Assembly: GCA_958450325.1 (NCBI GenBank)
Contig: OY288256.1
Coordinates: 45,030,953-45,094,952 of the forward strand
Direction of reading: 5' to 3'
Length of the DNA: 64,000 nt
Source of the DNA: Agrostemma githago
Lineage: Eukaryota; Streptophyta; Magnoliopsida; Caryophyllales; Caryophyllaceae
A program made the translations under genes and the position numbers. How positions within the stretch are numbered: the stretch's first letter is position 1; each line of letters begins with the position of its first letter. Below the pieces are notes generated by a model. That model had not been told where the DNA came from. It was given only the letters and a program-made list of their open reading frames with translations, and did not search any database. Below are positions 1-11,881 of the stretch, piece after piece.

Positions 1-1690
1 CTTGACATCCTTGTTACTTGTCGATGAACGGTGAGGTGAGAAGGTCGGAGGAGGGACCGCTGTCTTGGGCTCCGCGATCCACGATAGAGGAGGGAATGAG
101 TGGTGGAGTAATCAGGGTCATCATCAGCAGTTAGCACAACTAAGTTCCCAACCAGGATCAAAGTATCTAACTAACAATAATCAAATGAAAATGTCAATTT
201 CACTCATTACATACGAATATTCTAACACCCATATCCTCCTATTAATAAAATTGATTCCGGATATTATATATTTTGAGCACACTTGTGTCTAATTCCAGTA
301 TAGGCACACAGATACAGGCATGGTAATGGACGATTAGGTTGCACAAACAGTCAGTCATTCCTTAATCAAATAAACAAATACCCACCCTCCCTCCCTTACA
401 TCCCAAATGTCAACACTACGAATCAGAATTCAGAACCCATGAATCCCACAAAAGACGTGCATGCTACTAAGTATTAACCCCACCTGATTCTCACAAGTCT
501 ATACAGTGTACATTACTAAGAGTTTTAATTCTGCAGAAACTATACGTCATTCGGATTTATGACAATAGGTAATCTCATTGTTTCTACTCTCTTCCACTCA
601 ATATCTTGTTTTTTCATGTCAAGGGAAAACTAGTGAAATAGGAGGATACTACGTATATTCATTCTGCTATATGTTCAGTTTAAAGGTCATTCGTGGGGTA
701 GAGATATATTCTGCGAAATCAGAGCTCAAAATTAAGAAAAACCGGAACAAAACGGTAGGAAAGAATAAGTGAAAATGTGATAATAGATGAACCTAAGTTG
801 TGTTTTATGAGCATTATCGTTAGAATTAGCAATAATATTTTGAGACAAAGCGAAATACGGCATGATGAACAAGTCAACAATATACACGAAGCTACAAAAA
901 ACATCAAATCAACATCATTTTCGCACAAAAAAATGACTGAAACTTCACAATTGAGTAGAAATTCCATTATAAACACACATACAGAATGCGATTGAACATA
1001 GTAAATCAAAAATGAAATGCACTAGAATCAACAATTCAGGAAAAAAAAATGCTAAAACAACAATCAAATCAACGAATATTCTGTAGAAATTTGTATAAAA
1101 TCGATTTTTGAGAAAGAATTAACATCAAAATCGAACAATCAATCAATCAGATAAACGAAACTAGGTTAGATTACATAAAAGCTCGCATAAAATCAGTCTC
1201 AGAGATAGTAATAACATTTGAAACGAACAATTAATCAATCAGATCAATTATTCATATGAAATGAAACGAAATCAAACAAAATGAAGTCAAATTCTACAGT
1301 AAGTCGTATCAAATCGATTTCTAGGAAAAGTCTGACATCAAAATCGTGTTATCAATAAATCAGATCAAGAAAACTTATAAATCAATAACCTAGGGTTACC
1401 AGGGTGCGAACAGAGGTGATGCTAGCGGAGGAAGAGCGAAGTGGTGCGACGATGCAAAGAGCTGCCGCGGTGAGGAAGCTCGCCTAGTGCGGAGGGCGTT
1501 CGGCGGTGAGTGGTCGGAGGAAGAGCGAAGTGGTGTGAGTTTATCGCTGCTGAGGGAAGAGTTTAGGGTTTTGAGTTTTTGTTTTGTGAGGAAAAAGTTT
1601 AGCCCGAGGTATTTCGTTTTTGGCGTGGTAAAGTTTATTTCAATACGGAATAAATGTTTTTTTTTGAATTCCCAAATATACAGTGTATAG
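1..1690. other. unassigned AT-rich DNA with degenerate repeats
   Basis: No gene can be named here. About 1082-1385 holds three diverged units of roughly 100-115 bases, each with an AAATCGATTT-like core followed by CAATCAATCAGAT. A 21-base sequence (CGGAGGAAGAGC followed by GAAGTGGTG) occurs twice, at 1426-1446 and 1515-1535, in a more GC-rich stretch. Read on the minus strand the layout (GC-rich block, AT-rich repeat-bearing stretch, coding-like block at 1-125) resembles a first exon, an intron and a second exon. No protein family is recognisable, so this is only a suggestion. Confidence 0.3.
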
Positions 1691-1903
1691 ATCGTGGACC
1701 CTACTTCTGTTCATATTCTATATACATAGGTTTTATTTTAACCTATGTTTATAATTTATAGACATGGGTTATGATTTGACCTATGTATATTTTTCTTCAT
1801 ATACATGGGGTTTTTCAATACCCTACATCTATTAAATATAGATGTAGGGTATTTTTTAACCCATGTCTATTAGGTGATGTATATGACCAGTTTTGTAGTA
1901 GTG
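1691..1903 (+). mobile_element. short CACTA-type non-autonomous element (MITE-like)
   Basis: The right end reads TTTTGTAGTAGTG (1891-1903), whose complement CACTACTACAAAACTGGTC is a typical CACTA terminus. The left end near 1691 (CCTACTTCTGTTCATATTC) is a weak match to the same terminus. Inside are repeated inverted motifs such as ACATAGGTT/AACCTATGT, ACATGGGTT/AACCCATGT and a TACCCTACATCT/AGATGTAGGGTA pair, the usual subterminal pattern of CACTA elements. No 3-base target duplication is clear, so the left boundary is approximate. Confidence 0.5.
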
Positions 1904-2410
1904 CGCTGCCGTTTGTTGCTGTTGTTATCAATTTTCATCGATGTTGCTGTTGTTGCGTCTTTTGTTGTTCTATCGGGGCTGATTTAACATTTCTGTTGCT
2001 GTTTCACCTCATCCTCTTTGCTGTACACTGCTGCGTGATCGTTGTCGTGATGTTATTTACTGCTGTCCAATTTCCTTCTTTTTTTTTCCCTTTGTTTCTT
2101 CCCCTCATGTCTGCGTGCTGCTGCTACTATTTTCTTTATTCCTTTCCTTGTTCTATTTCGGTTTTCTGCGCATTGTATTGATATTGTTGTTGGTGTCTGA
2201 TGCTCTCTATTTCTTTTTCTGCTTTTGCATTAACTGTTGCTGCTTCATTCATCTTCCTTGTTTTCCGTTCTCTTCTGTCGATCTTGTTGCCGATCTGCTA
2301 TGCTGCTGCTACAGCATAATTAGTTCTGGTGTACTGATGTTACTGTGGTCGCTGTTTCGGTTCCTTGGCTTTGCGGATCACTACTATTGCTACTCGGTTT
2401 GTATATGATC
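1904..2410 (+). repeat. pyrimidine/TTG-rich low-complexity module (copy 1 of 3)
   Basis: This stretch is poor in A on the plus strand and rich in CTGTTGCTG, TGCTGCTGC and CTTCCTT-type words. It opens long but meaningless reading frames of Phe, Leu, Cys and Val. The same composition and many of the same words recur at 56270-57300 and 59760-60365, so it belongs to a dispersed family rather than a gene. Confidence 0.55.
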
Positions 2411-2822
2411 TGCTCGTGTATTACTACCCAATGCTGCCCACATCGTTCCTTCCTTATTCTGTTTTTAGTACTGTTTTTCGAACCATAAACAGAGTTATAT
2501 GCGATATTTAGTTTATTTGGCACTTAAATAAATTTTTAGTGCCTACAATTAGTACTATCACTATTTTTTGTCGTGTTTGTAGCTTAGTTTGTGTGTGCGA
2601 TTTTGATTTGGTTGTGAAATTGTAAACAAAAAGGATGAGTAGTCAGCTTAAAGCAGAATATTGAGAAACATTATAACACCATTAATCAGACAGAAATACC
2701 GTAATGATCATTATTAATTGTTCAAGCAGAAGATGGGTTGTGAAATTATTACACTGCCAAATTGCACAATACATGTAACAATCATTTAATATTCCTTCTT
2801 GCTTGTGTCTCAATTGTTATGC

Positions 2823-2854
<32 letters not shown>

Positions 2855-3512
2855 AACTTCATCTTGTTCACTTTGAAAAAGTTTGCTGAATGATTAGTAG
2901 ATTTGTTGCTGTTAACAAACTTTCATTTGGTTTGATTTACTGTTTGGTTGGCACATAAGCTGACGAGTCCTTCTCTTGTAATGCATAATGAAGAAGTATC
3001 AAATAAAAACAAGTAAATTTGTATAGAAGCAAGTGACAGACTGATTCTTACCTTGCTTCTTTTCTATTTGTAACTGATTTACTTGTATGTGTGATCAAAT
3101 ACATGGTCCGTAGTCCATATATATCAAAAGATTGTACGAAGTTTGTGCTTGTCAACATGTGCGCTATTCAATATGTGGTTTCTTTGAAGAACATTATGCA
3201 GAGAATATATATATATTGCAGGCACGTCTTGTTTTTTACACTTTAGCTTAAACACGTCCTCCCCTTGATCAATTGTTCAAGACTATGAATATTATAGATG
3301 AACTTCTGTTTTTGTTTTCTCCACAAAGCTAAGTCATTATAGAAGAAATTCTGGTACATAATAATTTGTGCTTCCAGTTAGGATGAGTGGAATTTCCCGG
3401 TTATTCATAAACTCGTGATAAAAGCCTTATCGTGTGGTAATTACTTGCTTAGGTGAACAAACATATATTCCATTAACACAGAGACACACCGATCAAAGTG
3501 TGTAAATTCTTC
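2411..3512. other. intergenic DNA upstream of the WAT1 exon, with AT microsatellite
   Basis: I see no coding capacity. A (TA)n microsatellite lies at about 2824-2853. The rest is unique-looking AT-rich DNA that probably includes the former promoter region of the WAT1-type gene. Confidence 0.4.
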
Positions 3513-3534
3513 CTATATATATATATATATATAA
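3513..3534 (+). promoter_or_regulatory. possible TATA box region of the WAT1-type gene
   Basis: A run of TATATATATATAA sits about 70-90 bases upstream of the ATG at 3602, a normal distance for a plant TATA box plus short 5' UTR. The run is also simply an AT microsatellite, so promoter function is inferred from position only. Confidence 0.35.
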
Positions 3535-3601
3535 GCATTTGCTTTTGTAATGCTTCATTTATGCAAAAGGGTAGTCGATAGCACGATAGCAGACTCTGAT
3601 C

Positions 3602-3804
3602 ATGCGATCATTAGGCGAGAGATGCAGCAGCGCGAATCCATACTTGGCTGTCATCTTTTTGCAGTTTGGAACAGCAGGATTAGCCATAATTGTTAAGTTT
3701 GCTCTCAAGAGTCTCAACCACGGCATGAACCATTACCTGTTTGTTTTTTATAGGCACCTTGTCGCCAGCATTGTCGTCTCCCCTTTTGCCTTTCTACTTG
3801 AGAG
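3602..3804 (+). pseudogene. WAT1-related (nodulin MtN21/EamA) transporter, first exon only
   Basis: The reading frame from ATG 3602 encodes an N-terminus typical of plant WAT1-related transporters of the drug/metabolite (EamA) superfamily. NPYLAVIFLQFGTAGLAIIVKF forms the first membrane helix, and MNHYLFVFYRHLVASIVVSPFAFLLER gives the conserved YRH and PFAF motifs of the second. The exon ends in AG|GTACAT at 3804/3805, a good splice donor at the place where first exons of this family usually stop. The expected next exon is absent: sequence after about 3850 is a CACTA remnant. Full-length family members have about 350-400 residues and ten helices, so this is the 5' stump of a gene broken by transposon insertion, or a captured exon. 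The family call is firm; function is not expected. Confidence 0.75.
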
Positions 3805-3849
3805 GTACATGATCTGCAAATCAGTGTATGCTATCATTAATTAACTTAG

Positions 3850-5038
3850 AGTTTATATGTTCAAAGTCTTGCTTAATTTAATCTCCTTTAGACAGACTAT
3901 TGATGGAGTACCATCTCGTGCTCATGTGTTCTTGGAGACTCATAAAGACCGAAAAATTGATCCTATGGATGAAAAATCAAGGCAAGCGGTGGTGAGAACC
4001 ATGTTCAACTTTTATTTAATTGCTCATATATTGATTTGATAATTTTTTTTGGGTAGACTTATTATGTGAATTTCACATTGAGGTGTATATTTTTTTTGTT
4101 GGTTATAGGAAATGATCAATCGGAAATTAAATGATTTGCCAAATAATAAAGAAGTCACAAATGGAGTTATTGCTTGGGATGGAGATATATACTCTCAGGT
4201 AATTAATGAGATTATCGGTCCTGAGAGAAGAGGACGAGTCAGCGGGCTTGGTAGAGGTCCATCGTCTATTCCATCCAGGACATGTTATGGTAACAAAGAA
4301 GGTTTGGATAACGATCATGTGTTATGTAATGAAAAAATTCTAATTTTGGAGTGTGAGCTCAAGAAGGTCAATGATAAATGTGTCAAGATACAAGAATAAA
4401 ATTTAGAAGTGCAAAGGAAAATGCAAGAGGAATTAACCATGCTCAACATGGCTTTATTTGGTAGAGATATCCTTAATAATCCTCGTACATAGCCGCAATA
4501 ATCGCTTTTGTTTTTTTTGGGATAACTAGCCATTTCTACTTAGTTGTTTTGATAGAGATATAACTATAAAAATTTTGGTATTTGGATTGTACCTATTTAC
4601 GTTTTTATTATTCTTTGTTTAAGGTTTAACGAATTGAGTTTATACTCATATACCTATTGTAATGGTCACTTGACAACTACGAATTATATTATCAATATTA
4701 TAAAATCAGTTATTTTATATGTTTGTCCTTTTTTTAATTAGTTACTTTTAATATATCTTTTTAATAAAAAACCAAAAAAAAAAACCTCCAAAATTGGAAA
4801 GATGCGCTTACCAATTAAAAAAAGCAAATGAAATAAATAACAAAATTTTGAATTTATGAAAGGTCTGTAGTGGGGTTTATATAAGGCTTTACCAGCATTT
4901 GTAATAAATGCCACAATGACTTCTCCCTACATTGAATCTAGAGGCAAATGATTAAATGTTGCAAGCACTTTGCATAGCATTTATAAATGCCACCTAATCA
5001 CAAAATAAATGCCACTAAAGATGTGATCTCTTGTAGTG
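3850..5038 (+). mobile_element. truncated CACTA element (3' half)
   Basis: The right end is TCTTGTAGTG (5029-5038), the complement of the CACTACAAGA terminus. Just inside it the motif AAATGCCAC recurs about four times (4900-5015), the subterminal repeat of this family. This motif differs from the repeats of the large element at 5556, so the families are distinct. A degenerate transposase segment precedes it. No left CACTA terminus is present before the WAT1 exon, so the 5' half is missing. Confidence 0.65.
3892..4490 (+). pseudogene. Ptta/En/Spm-type plant transposase, C-terminal remnant
   Basis: Three coding blocks, probably exons, are seen. At 3892-3990 is a segment like PSRAHVFLETH...DEKSRQAV. 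From about 4110 follows EMINRKL with IYSQVINEIIGPERRGRVSGLG. From about 4318 a coiled-coil-like tail with an in-frame stop at 4397-4399 continues to the end near 4490. The GPERRGRV block and the preceding THKD/DEKS motif are typical of the plant Ptta/En/Spm-type transposase family, the second (TNPA-like) gene of CACTA elements. It is 5'-truncated and not functional. Confidence 0.6.
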
Positions 5039-5552
5039 AGGGGGAGGGGAGAAGAAGAAGGAGAGTAAGGAAAAGGAGAAGAAGCTATAAAGGAGATAAA
5101 TGAGGAGAGCAGCTGATCTTAGTAGAGGGCAGTGAGGAACGTCAAATGGAGGAGCATTAGGAAGAGATCGAGTAAGGAGGTGGGGAGGGAGACGAGAGAG
5201 AACGCCAAGGGTAGAAAACGTTGAAGGAACGAATCCTCACTAAACTACATGCCAAAGAACTGACATATTTAAGGATGAAACTTAGATCATGAAAAGAGGG
5301 AGGAGACCCAGAGGGGAATGAGAGGAGAAGGGGATATAGATGAGGTGTAAGAGGAGCCCAGAGGCATGGATGTGAAGGGGAAACAAATGTAGAGGAGGAA
5401 ATTTGATAGAAGAGAAAATGGAGCCTGAAGAGGTTGTGGACATAAGTTTGCCGCTTTTGACAACTATACTGAGCGGGAACGCATTATGCAATGTTGGCTT
5501 GAGGGTTTCGTAATCATGAGATCATTTGAAGTTAGTTGCATTTCTGTAGTTG
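5039..5552. other. purine-rich spacer between two CACTA elements
   Basis: The plus strand is rich in GGAGAAG/GAGGAG words. No protein or RNA family is recognisable. It supplies the GTG (5553-5555) that became the target duplication of the element to its right. Confidence 0.4.
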
Positions 5553-5555
5553 GTG

Positions 5556-5770
5556 CACTACAAGAAAAGTCGTGGTTAGCAACCGATATTTTCCGACTGC
5601 ATAAAAAACAGTCGGTAATTACGCTCACCGACCGAAAACAGTCGGTAAATGAGAATTTCGGTCGGTAAAATACCGACTGATTAATCAGTCGGTAAATAAG
5701 AACTTCGGTCGGTACCGAGCTGTTTTACCGACCGCATTTCGAATTTACCGACCGATTTGTCGGTCGGTGG
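5556..5770 (+). repeat. left terminal and subterminal repeats of the CACTA element
   Basis: The terminal CACTACAA is followed by about ten copies, in both orientations, of an 8-9 base unit seen as CGGTCGGTA, CAGTCGGTA or TACCGACCG. In studied CACTA elements such as En/Spm these are binding sites for the TNPA-type protein and are needed for transposition. The same motif is used at the right end. Confidence 0.85.
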
Positions 5771-5799
5771 CGTTTTTAACATAAATCCTCCCAGCTCCT

Positions 5800-6026
5800 T
5801 TCATTACTCACTTCGCAGTAACAATAAAAAAAAACCCACATCCCCCAAACCCCAATTCCCGAACCCGACCCCCTTATCCCCACCCCCCTTCGCCACCCCC
5901 CTTCGCCGGAGCGTCGCCGGAGAATCTCTCCCGCACCGCCGTCGCACCACCGCCGCACCGGCCCCGATCCGCCCATTGCCGGATTACCTTACCCATCCTC
6001 CCCAAAATCCCCAATTTCAACCTAGG
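5800..6026 (+). other. probable GC-rich first exon and splice donor of the transposase transcript
   Basis: A C-rich block with CGCCGGAG, CCGCACCGCC and similar words ends in CTAG|GTATGAA at about 6026/6027, a good plant splice donor. The sequence then turns AT-rich until an acceptor TTATAG at about 7566, just before the TNP2 start codon. This suggests a mostly untranslated first exon with a 1.5-kb intron. A long frame in the block has no recognisable family. Inferred from composition and splice signals only. Confidence 0.45.
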
Positions 6027-7577
6027 TATGAATTCTAACTCAATTTTTTTGTTTGATTTTGTTTATATTTGGTTTATTGTTGTTGTTAATCCAAGTGTTT
6101 GATGAATTTAGGATTAAATTTAGATTTAGGGTGAAACTTATTAGGTTAGTGTAATTAGGTTCCTTAGCCAAATTGGTGCATTTCTTGCCAAATGTATTGT
6201 TTTTCTTAGAAAAACTTCTCATAAGATTATTATTATTATCATTATTGGATTTATTAGAATTAATTTTGGTTGAGTTGCTTCTACTAAGTGTAGGGGATGA
6301 AAAAATAATTAGGGTTTGAGAGATTTGGTTGGAATAATGTGTCAATTGTATTTTAGACTAGTGTATTTGGGTTAGTGTAATTTAGATGAAACTTGTTTGT
6401 TAGATTAGGGTTAAATTACATTTAGGGTGAAATTGAAATTTAGTTTAATTTAGGGTTACATTAGATGAAAAATTGTTTAGTATAGTTTAGTTAGATTAGT
6501 ATAGCTCTCCCTATAGTATTTAGATGAAAAATTGGTTCAATTAGTATAGCTCTCCCTATAGTACTTACCCTTTGGAAAATTTTTGATTGGATTACCCAAT
6601 TAGTATTCTTGATTGGAAAATTGTTTAGTATAATTAGTCTTAAGAATATATTCAATGTTGATTGGATTACCCAATTAGTATTCTTGTTTGGTTTGTAAGG
6701 TTGATTGGTAAGGCTAAGGTTAAATTAATCCACCAATAATTCTTGAAATTTGTAAGGTTGATTGGTTTTAGGTTAGAGTTGTTTGAGATCATTGTTTGCA
6801 TTAGGAAATGTATGGGATTTGGATGTATATGAAATTTGAGGAATGCATGGGCATAATATATACTTCCTCCGTTCTATTTGATCTCCTCGACCTCATCTCG
6901 CCTGCCTTTATTATTCTTCCCCTTTTTTTATCTTCGAAGTTTGGTATAGTTTAGTTGTTGCTCCGTAATTAAAAGTCTTGCGGACAACTCCTTGTTATAA
7001 CATTAAAATATGCATATTCATGTTACTCTCAAATGTATACACAAATGGCCATCATCCCGTACCATAGACACTTCAACTACTGTTTATTCTCAACTTAACA
7101 AATAATAACAATGTAGGGACTAACATTCTTTAGCCTAATATAGTTGTAGCTTAGTATAGTTTAGTGTTCTAGAATAATAGTGAGATATTCTAAGTTTAGT
7201 TCTACTTGGACCACTCCATTCAAAGTTTTTAGGCATGAACCTCTTATATGTCAAATGTTTTTAGGCCAACTATATACAATATGGTGTAATATGACTCGAT
7301 CAAATTCAATAAAGAATACTAACAATTTGAGTTTATATATTAAACTAAGGTTAGATGTGAAAACTTAATTAAATAATGAAGGGGTACGAATGAGATGGGA
7401 TCACGGGAGTTCAAATTGTCTAATTAGAATAAATAAACGTATCAACCCCTACTCTAATTATATTCGACTATTGTTTTTTAACATAACGAGAGTAAACTCA
7501 TGGTTATTTCTGTGTTATTTACTCCATTTTTATATGTTATTTAAATAAGTTTTCGTCTCCTTATAGAAAATCTAATA

Positions 7578-10500
7578 ATGACGAATATCGAAAGAAAGTG
7601 GATGTACGAAAGGGTAGACGATAGAAACAAAGTTAAGTATGAGTTTATACTTGGGGTGGAAGATTTTATTCTATATGCTAAGGAAGAAGAAGAATACAAG
7701 ACACATCAGATTCTTAGATGTCCATGTGTGAAGTGTCAAAATTTGAAGTACTTGAATGAGTTTACGGTGAAAGAGCATCTCATTAGCAAAGGGTTTACGT
7801 CTGGTTACACTAATTGGGTGTGCCATGGAGAACCCTTTTCTTTTATTAGTAATCCTAGTACTTCAACAAACACTAATGCTTTCATCGACCAACCTTATCG
7901 GGAGATGATAGTAGATGCATTTGGAGACATAATGTTCGGCCGTGTTGAGGATTCTCCTTTGGGTGAAGAAGAAAGCCCCCACCATGATCAGAAAGAATTT
8001 TTTGAAATGTTAGAGGCTGCCGAGACACCTCTGTATCGTGGATGTGAGTCGTCATTGCTAGAAGTAGCTTCTAGGATGATTAGCATTAAATGTGAGGACA
8101 ACCTACCGGAAAGAAGTTTAGATAAGATAGCTGCTTTGATTGAGGATATCATTCCACGAGATAATCGGATGACTCGCACATTTTATGACACTAAAAGGTT
8201 GCTTAGGGGCCTCCAAATGCCCCATCATAGGATCCATTCATGTCAGGACGGATGCATGCTATTTTGAAAAGAAGTCTCCATGCTTGATAAATGTAAAAAG
8301 TGTGGAAAAGATAGGTACAAGAAGAAAACTTTCAGTGGGGCAAACATACCTTTGAAAGTCTTAACCTATCTCCCTGTAGCACCAAGGTTGCAACGTTTAT
8401 ATGCAACCAAGAACATTGCAAAAGAAATGAGATGGCATATTGAAAATCCACGTGTACCAGGGACCATGGCTCATCCAAGTGACAGTGAGGCTTGGAAGCA
8501 TCTAGATTATATGTTTCCGGAGTTTGCTAGTGAGCCTCGTAATGTTGGACTTGGACTCTGCACAGATGGCTTTACACCATACGGTCAATTTGGTAAGTCG
8601 TACTCCTGTTGGCCGGTGATTCTCACTCCTTATAATCTACCCCCTGGATTATGCATGAAAAAACAATTTATGTTTCTATCTTTGATCGTTCCCGGGCCAA
8701 AAAATCCTAAGAAAAACTTGGACATATACATGCAACCTCTTATTGATGAATTGAAAGAGTTGTGGGACACGAGAGTGCTCACCTATGATGTGTCCCGGAA
8801 ACAAAATTTTCGGCTGAAAGCATGTATCCTATGGACCATCAACGATTTTACGGCTTATGGGATGCTCTCTGGGTGGGCTACTGCTGGCAAACTTGCATGT
8901 CCACATTGTATGAAAGACACCAAGGCGTTTTGGCTTCCACATGGAGGTAAAATGTGTTGGTTCGATTGTCACAGGCAGTTCTTACCCCTAGATCATGCAT
9001 TCCGTTACAACAAAACTGCCTTTAGGAAGGGTAAGTGCGAGAATGATGAACCACCTCCGACATTGTCAGGATGCGAAATCTGGGAGACGATATCAGACTA
9101 CCCGACGATAATTGATGGTACTGATCAAGAACTGAAAGAACTTAAGAAGATGAAAACATGGTGGTTCAAAAAGAGCTTGTTTTGGGAGCTACCTTATTGG
9201 AAGCATTTGTTGATTCGACACAATTTGGATGTCATGCATATTGAACAAAACTTTTTTGAGCAATTAATTCATACAGTATTGGATAATAAAAATAAAACAG
9301 CTGACACCCATAACACAAGGAAGGACTTGCCCAAATTATGTAGTAGAGGTCACCTACACCTCAAGGACGACCGCAAACCAAAAGCTCCCTACACTCTTGA
9401 CAAACTGCAAAAAATGATACTATGTGAGTGGATATGCAACTTGAGGTTTCCAGATGGATACGCATTGGATTTACGTCGCTGCGTCGACCTACACAGTCTC
9501 ACACTTCATGGTATGAAGAGCCACGATTGCCATGTGTTCATGGAACGGCTATTACCCGTTGCTTTGAAACACTTGCTGCCAACTAATGTGTGGAATTCAA
9601 TTATCGAGATCAGCCAATTTTTTCGTGATTTGTGTGTCTCAAGCCTTACAACCCAAAATGTACAGCGGCTGGAGAACGATATTGCGGAGATCCTCTGCAA
9701 ACTTGAGAAAGTGTTTCCACCATCGTTCTTCAATTCAATGGAGCACTTACCAATACATTTGCCTTATGAAGCAAGGGTTGGTGGGCCAGTACAATATAGG
9801 TGGATGTACCCTTTTGAGAGGTATAATTGTGAAAATACTCAACTTATTATTGTTTCTTAATCATTATATCATCATAATTGTGAAAATACTCAACACTATA
9901 TCAAAATGTAGGTTTCTTAATCATTTGAAAAAAAAAAGTGGGTAATAAAGCACGTGTGGAAGGTTCAATTTGCAATGCTTTCTTAACTGAAGAAATATCA
10001 AATTTCTGTTCTCTATACTTTGAAGACCACGTAGACACAAAGGCTAAGGATTTGGATGTGGGCACGGGAGACGAAAATGATTCATCTTTACCCGAGCTCT
10101 TTCGAAAACACAAAGGTAGAGCTCTTGCTAAACCAAAACAGAGGTACTTGGACGAACAAGAGTTCGATCGTGCACATTTGTACGCATTATCAAATTGTGA
10201 ACTACTAGGAGAATATGAACGGTACGTAAATAGTAACAACTTACTTATTTATTTTAAAATTAAAAGATGTAAATATCACGACTAAATTGGATAATTACAG
10301 CTTATTTGAACAGTTCATTATGGAGCAACATCCACGAGCTAAAATGGATGAAGTTTGGACTATATATGAGAAGTTGTTTCCAAAATGGTTTAAAGGATAT
10401 GTAAGTCTCAGTGTTGACATATTAGAATGAAATAAACTTTGAGCACGTCACATATGCACTAACACTCTACTACGCAATTAGATAACTGAGATGAATGTCA

Positions 10501-11240
10501 AAGATGATGTGATTCAAGCCTTAGCATTTGGTCCTTCTAAAGAAGTAAACACTTGGCAAAGATATATGATTAATGGGTTTAATTTCCACACACAGAAATA
10601 TGGGAAAAACAGAGCTACCATGAATTACGGGGTTTGCGTAAGTAATGTTGAAGGAAACGATTACCATGGCACTTTAGAGGAAATTATTGAGTTGAGGTAT
10701 TGTGGGGAGAAGAGAATTTATAATGCAATCGTGTTCAAGTGTTCCTGGATGGATAATTCCACAAACGGTACAAGTGTTCATGGCCTTTATAAACTAGTAG
10801 AAGTTAATAGTAGGAGGAAGTATGGTAACTATGATCCTTTTATACTTGCCCATCAAGCTAGTCAAGTTTATTTTGCTCCATACCCATACCCAAAGAAGGA
10901 TAGAGATCATTGGTGGGCTGTTTTTAAGGGTCGGGCAAAGTCACAATTTAATGCACCAGTGGATGTCACGGTATTTCAAGAAGATGTGAGTAATACTTCA
11001 TTATTATCTGGTGTTGTTGCCGATGACGTCTTAGAAAGTTTTGGTGAAGGGGGGGACATGGAAGAGATGAATGAGATGGGTGATGATGTGATTGTCGAAG
11101 ATGATAACATTGATGAGGAGGAGGAATTTGAAGATGAGTTTGAGGAGGAGGAGGAGGAGGAAGAGGAGGAGGAGGAGGAGGAAGAAGAAGAAGAAGAAGA
11201 AGAAGAAGAAGACGATGAGGATGAGGACGATGACTGCTAA
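7578..11240 (+). pseudogene. TNP2-type CACTA transposase with DUF4218 and DUF4216
   Basis: ATG 7578 lies just after a splice acceptor. The first 80 residues form the transposase-associated domain (CPCVKCQN, HLISKGF, WVCHGE). The TNP2 core (CTDGFTPYG, LIVPGPKNPKKNLD, WTINDFTAYGMLSGW, CPHC) and a DUF4218 region (MKSHDCHVFMERLLP, LPIHLPYEARVGGP) run to a donor at 9820. Probable further exons are 9912-10221, 10301-10400 and 10482-11240. The last carries DUF4216 (FKCSWMD, PFILAHQASQVYF) and an acidic Glu tail encoded by a GAG/GAA run. Two lesions are visible: TGA at 8265-8267 where a sense codon (Trp or Arg in relatives) belongs, with the same frame continuing after it, and a shift at the A10 run 9928-9937. 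The protein would bind the ends and catalyse cut-and-paste transposition. Otherwise it is full length for the family. Confidence 0.88.
11110..11240 (+). repeat. GAG/GAA trinucleotide run encoding a poly-Glu tail
   Basis: A nearly pure GAG/GAA run, then GAT/GAC codons, encodes about 30 consecutive Glu and Asp residues at the C-terminus of the DUF4216 exon. Trinucleotide runs like this change length easily. A similar but non-identical acidic tail closes the CACTA fragment at 52783-53101. Confidence 0.8.
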
Positions 11241-11838
11241 CTTGTATTTGTTTAATCAATGAAATAGTTGTATATGTTTGTTTGCTAACTCATGGATAAA
11301 TGCCTATATTTGCATATGTTTGTTTGGTTTTAGGCAAGGTGATATTATTTGTTAAATGTTCTCTTGGATTGCATTTGATAAGTGTTATTTGTATATGTTT
11401 GTTTGTTTTTTCATTCAACAGATCATATTTGAAAGATGGTTGGACGTGGACGTGGACGCGGAGGTGGACGTGGACCACAGGTGGAGGTCGACGAACAACA
11501 ACAACAAGAAGAAGAAGAAGAAGAAGAAGAAGAACAACAACAACAACAGGAAGATCTGCCCATAATTGCAATAGAACCCAAAGGGAAATGGTATTGCTTA
11601 TTCTATCATTATCGAAGTAGATGTAGTATATAATTTTTTTTAATACAAAAATATAATTTGTTGCATTTGTGTTCGTTAAGGTTTGATGACTCCGCTGTGG
11701 TAAGACGAGTAACGAAGTCAATCAAGGGTTTCTACCATGAACCGCATATGAACTATCGGGAGACCCCGAAGACGATCAAAGATAAATGGTTCAGCAATTT
11801 TAGGGTATGCATTCACTTTATTTTATATGAGTATATTG

Positions 11839-11842
<4 letters not shown>

Positions 11843-11879
<37 letters not shown>
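11843..11879. repeat. (TA)n microsatellite
   Basis: About 18 TA units lie immediately left of the nested element in the TNPA-like intron. The matching run on the other side suggests insertion into, or target duplication of, a TA tract. Confidence 0.85.

Positions 11880-11881
<2 letters not shown>

Noticed and set aside
409..420. CACTACGAATC as the left terminus of a CACTA element
   Set aside because: No subterminal repeats follow and no right end with the complementary sequence was found.
1783..2408. Long plus-strand frames rich in Leu, Phe and Cys
   Set aside because: They follow from the pyrimidine-rich composition; there is no domain, and the same type of frame appears in the other two modules.
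6861..7420. Possible Stowaway/mariner MITE in the TNP2 leader intron (TACTTCCTCCGTTC start)
   Set aside because: The putative right end (ACGGGAGTTCA) is not a clear complement of the start and TA duplications are not certain.
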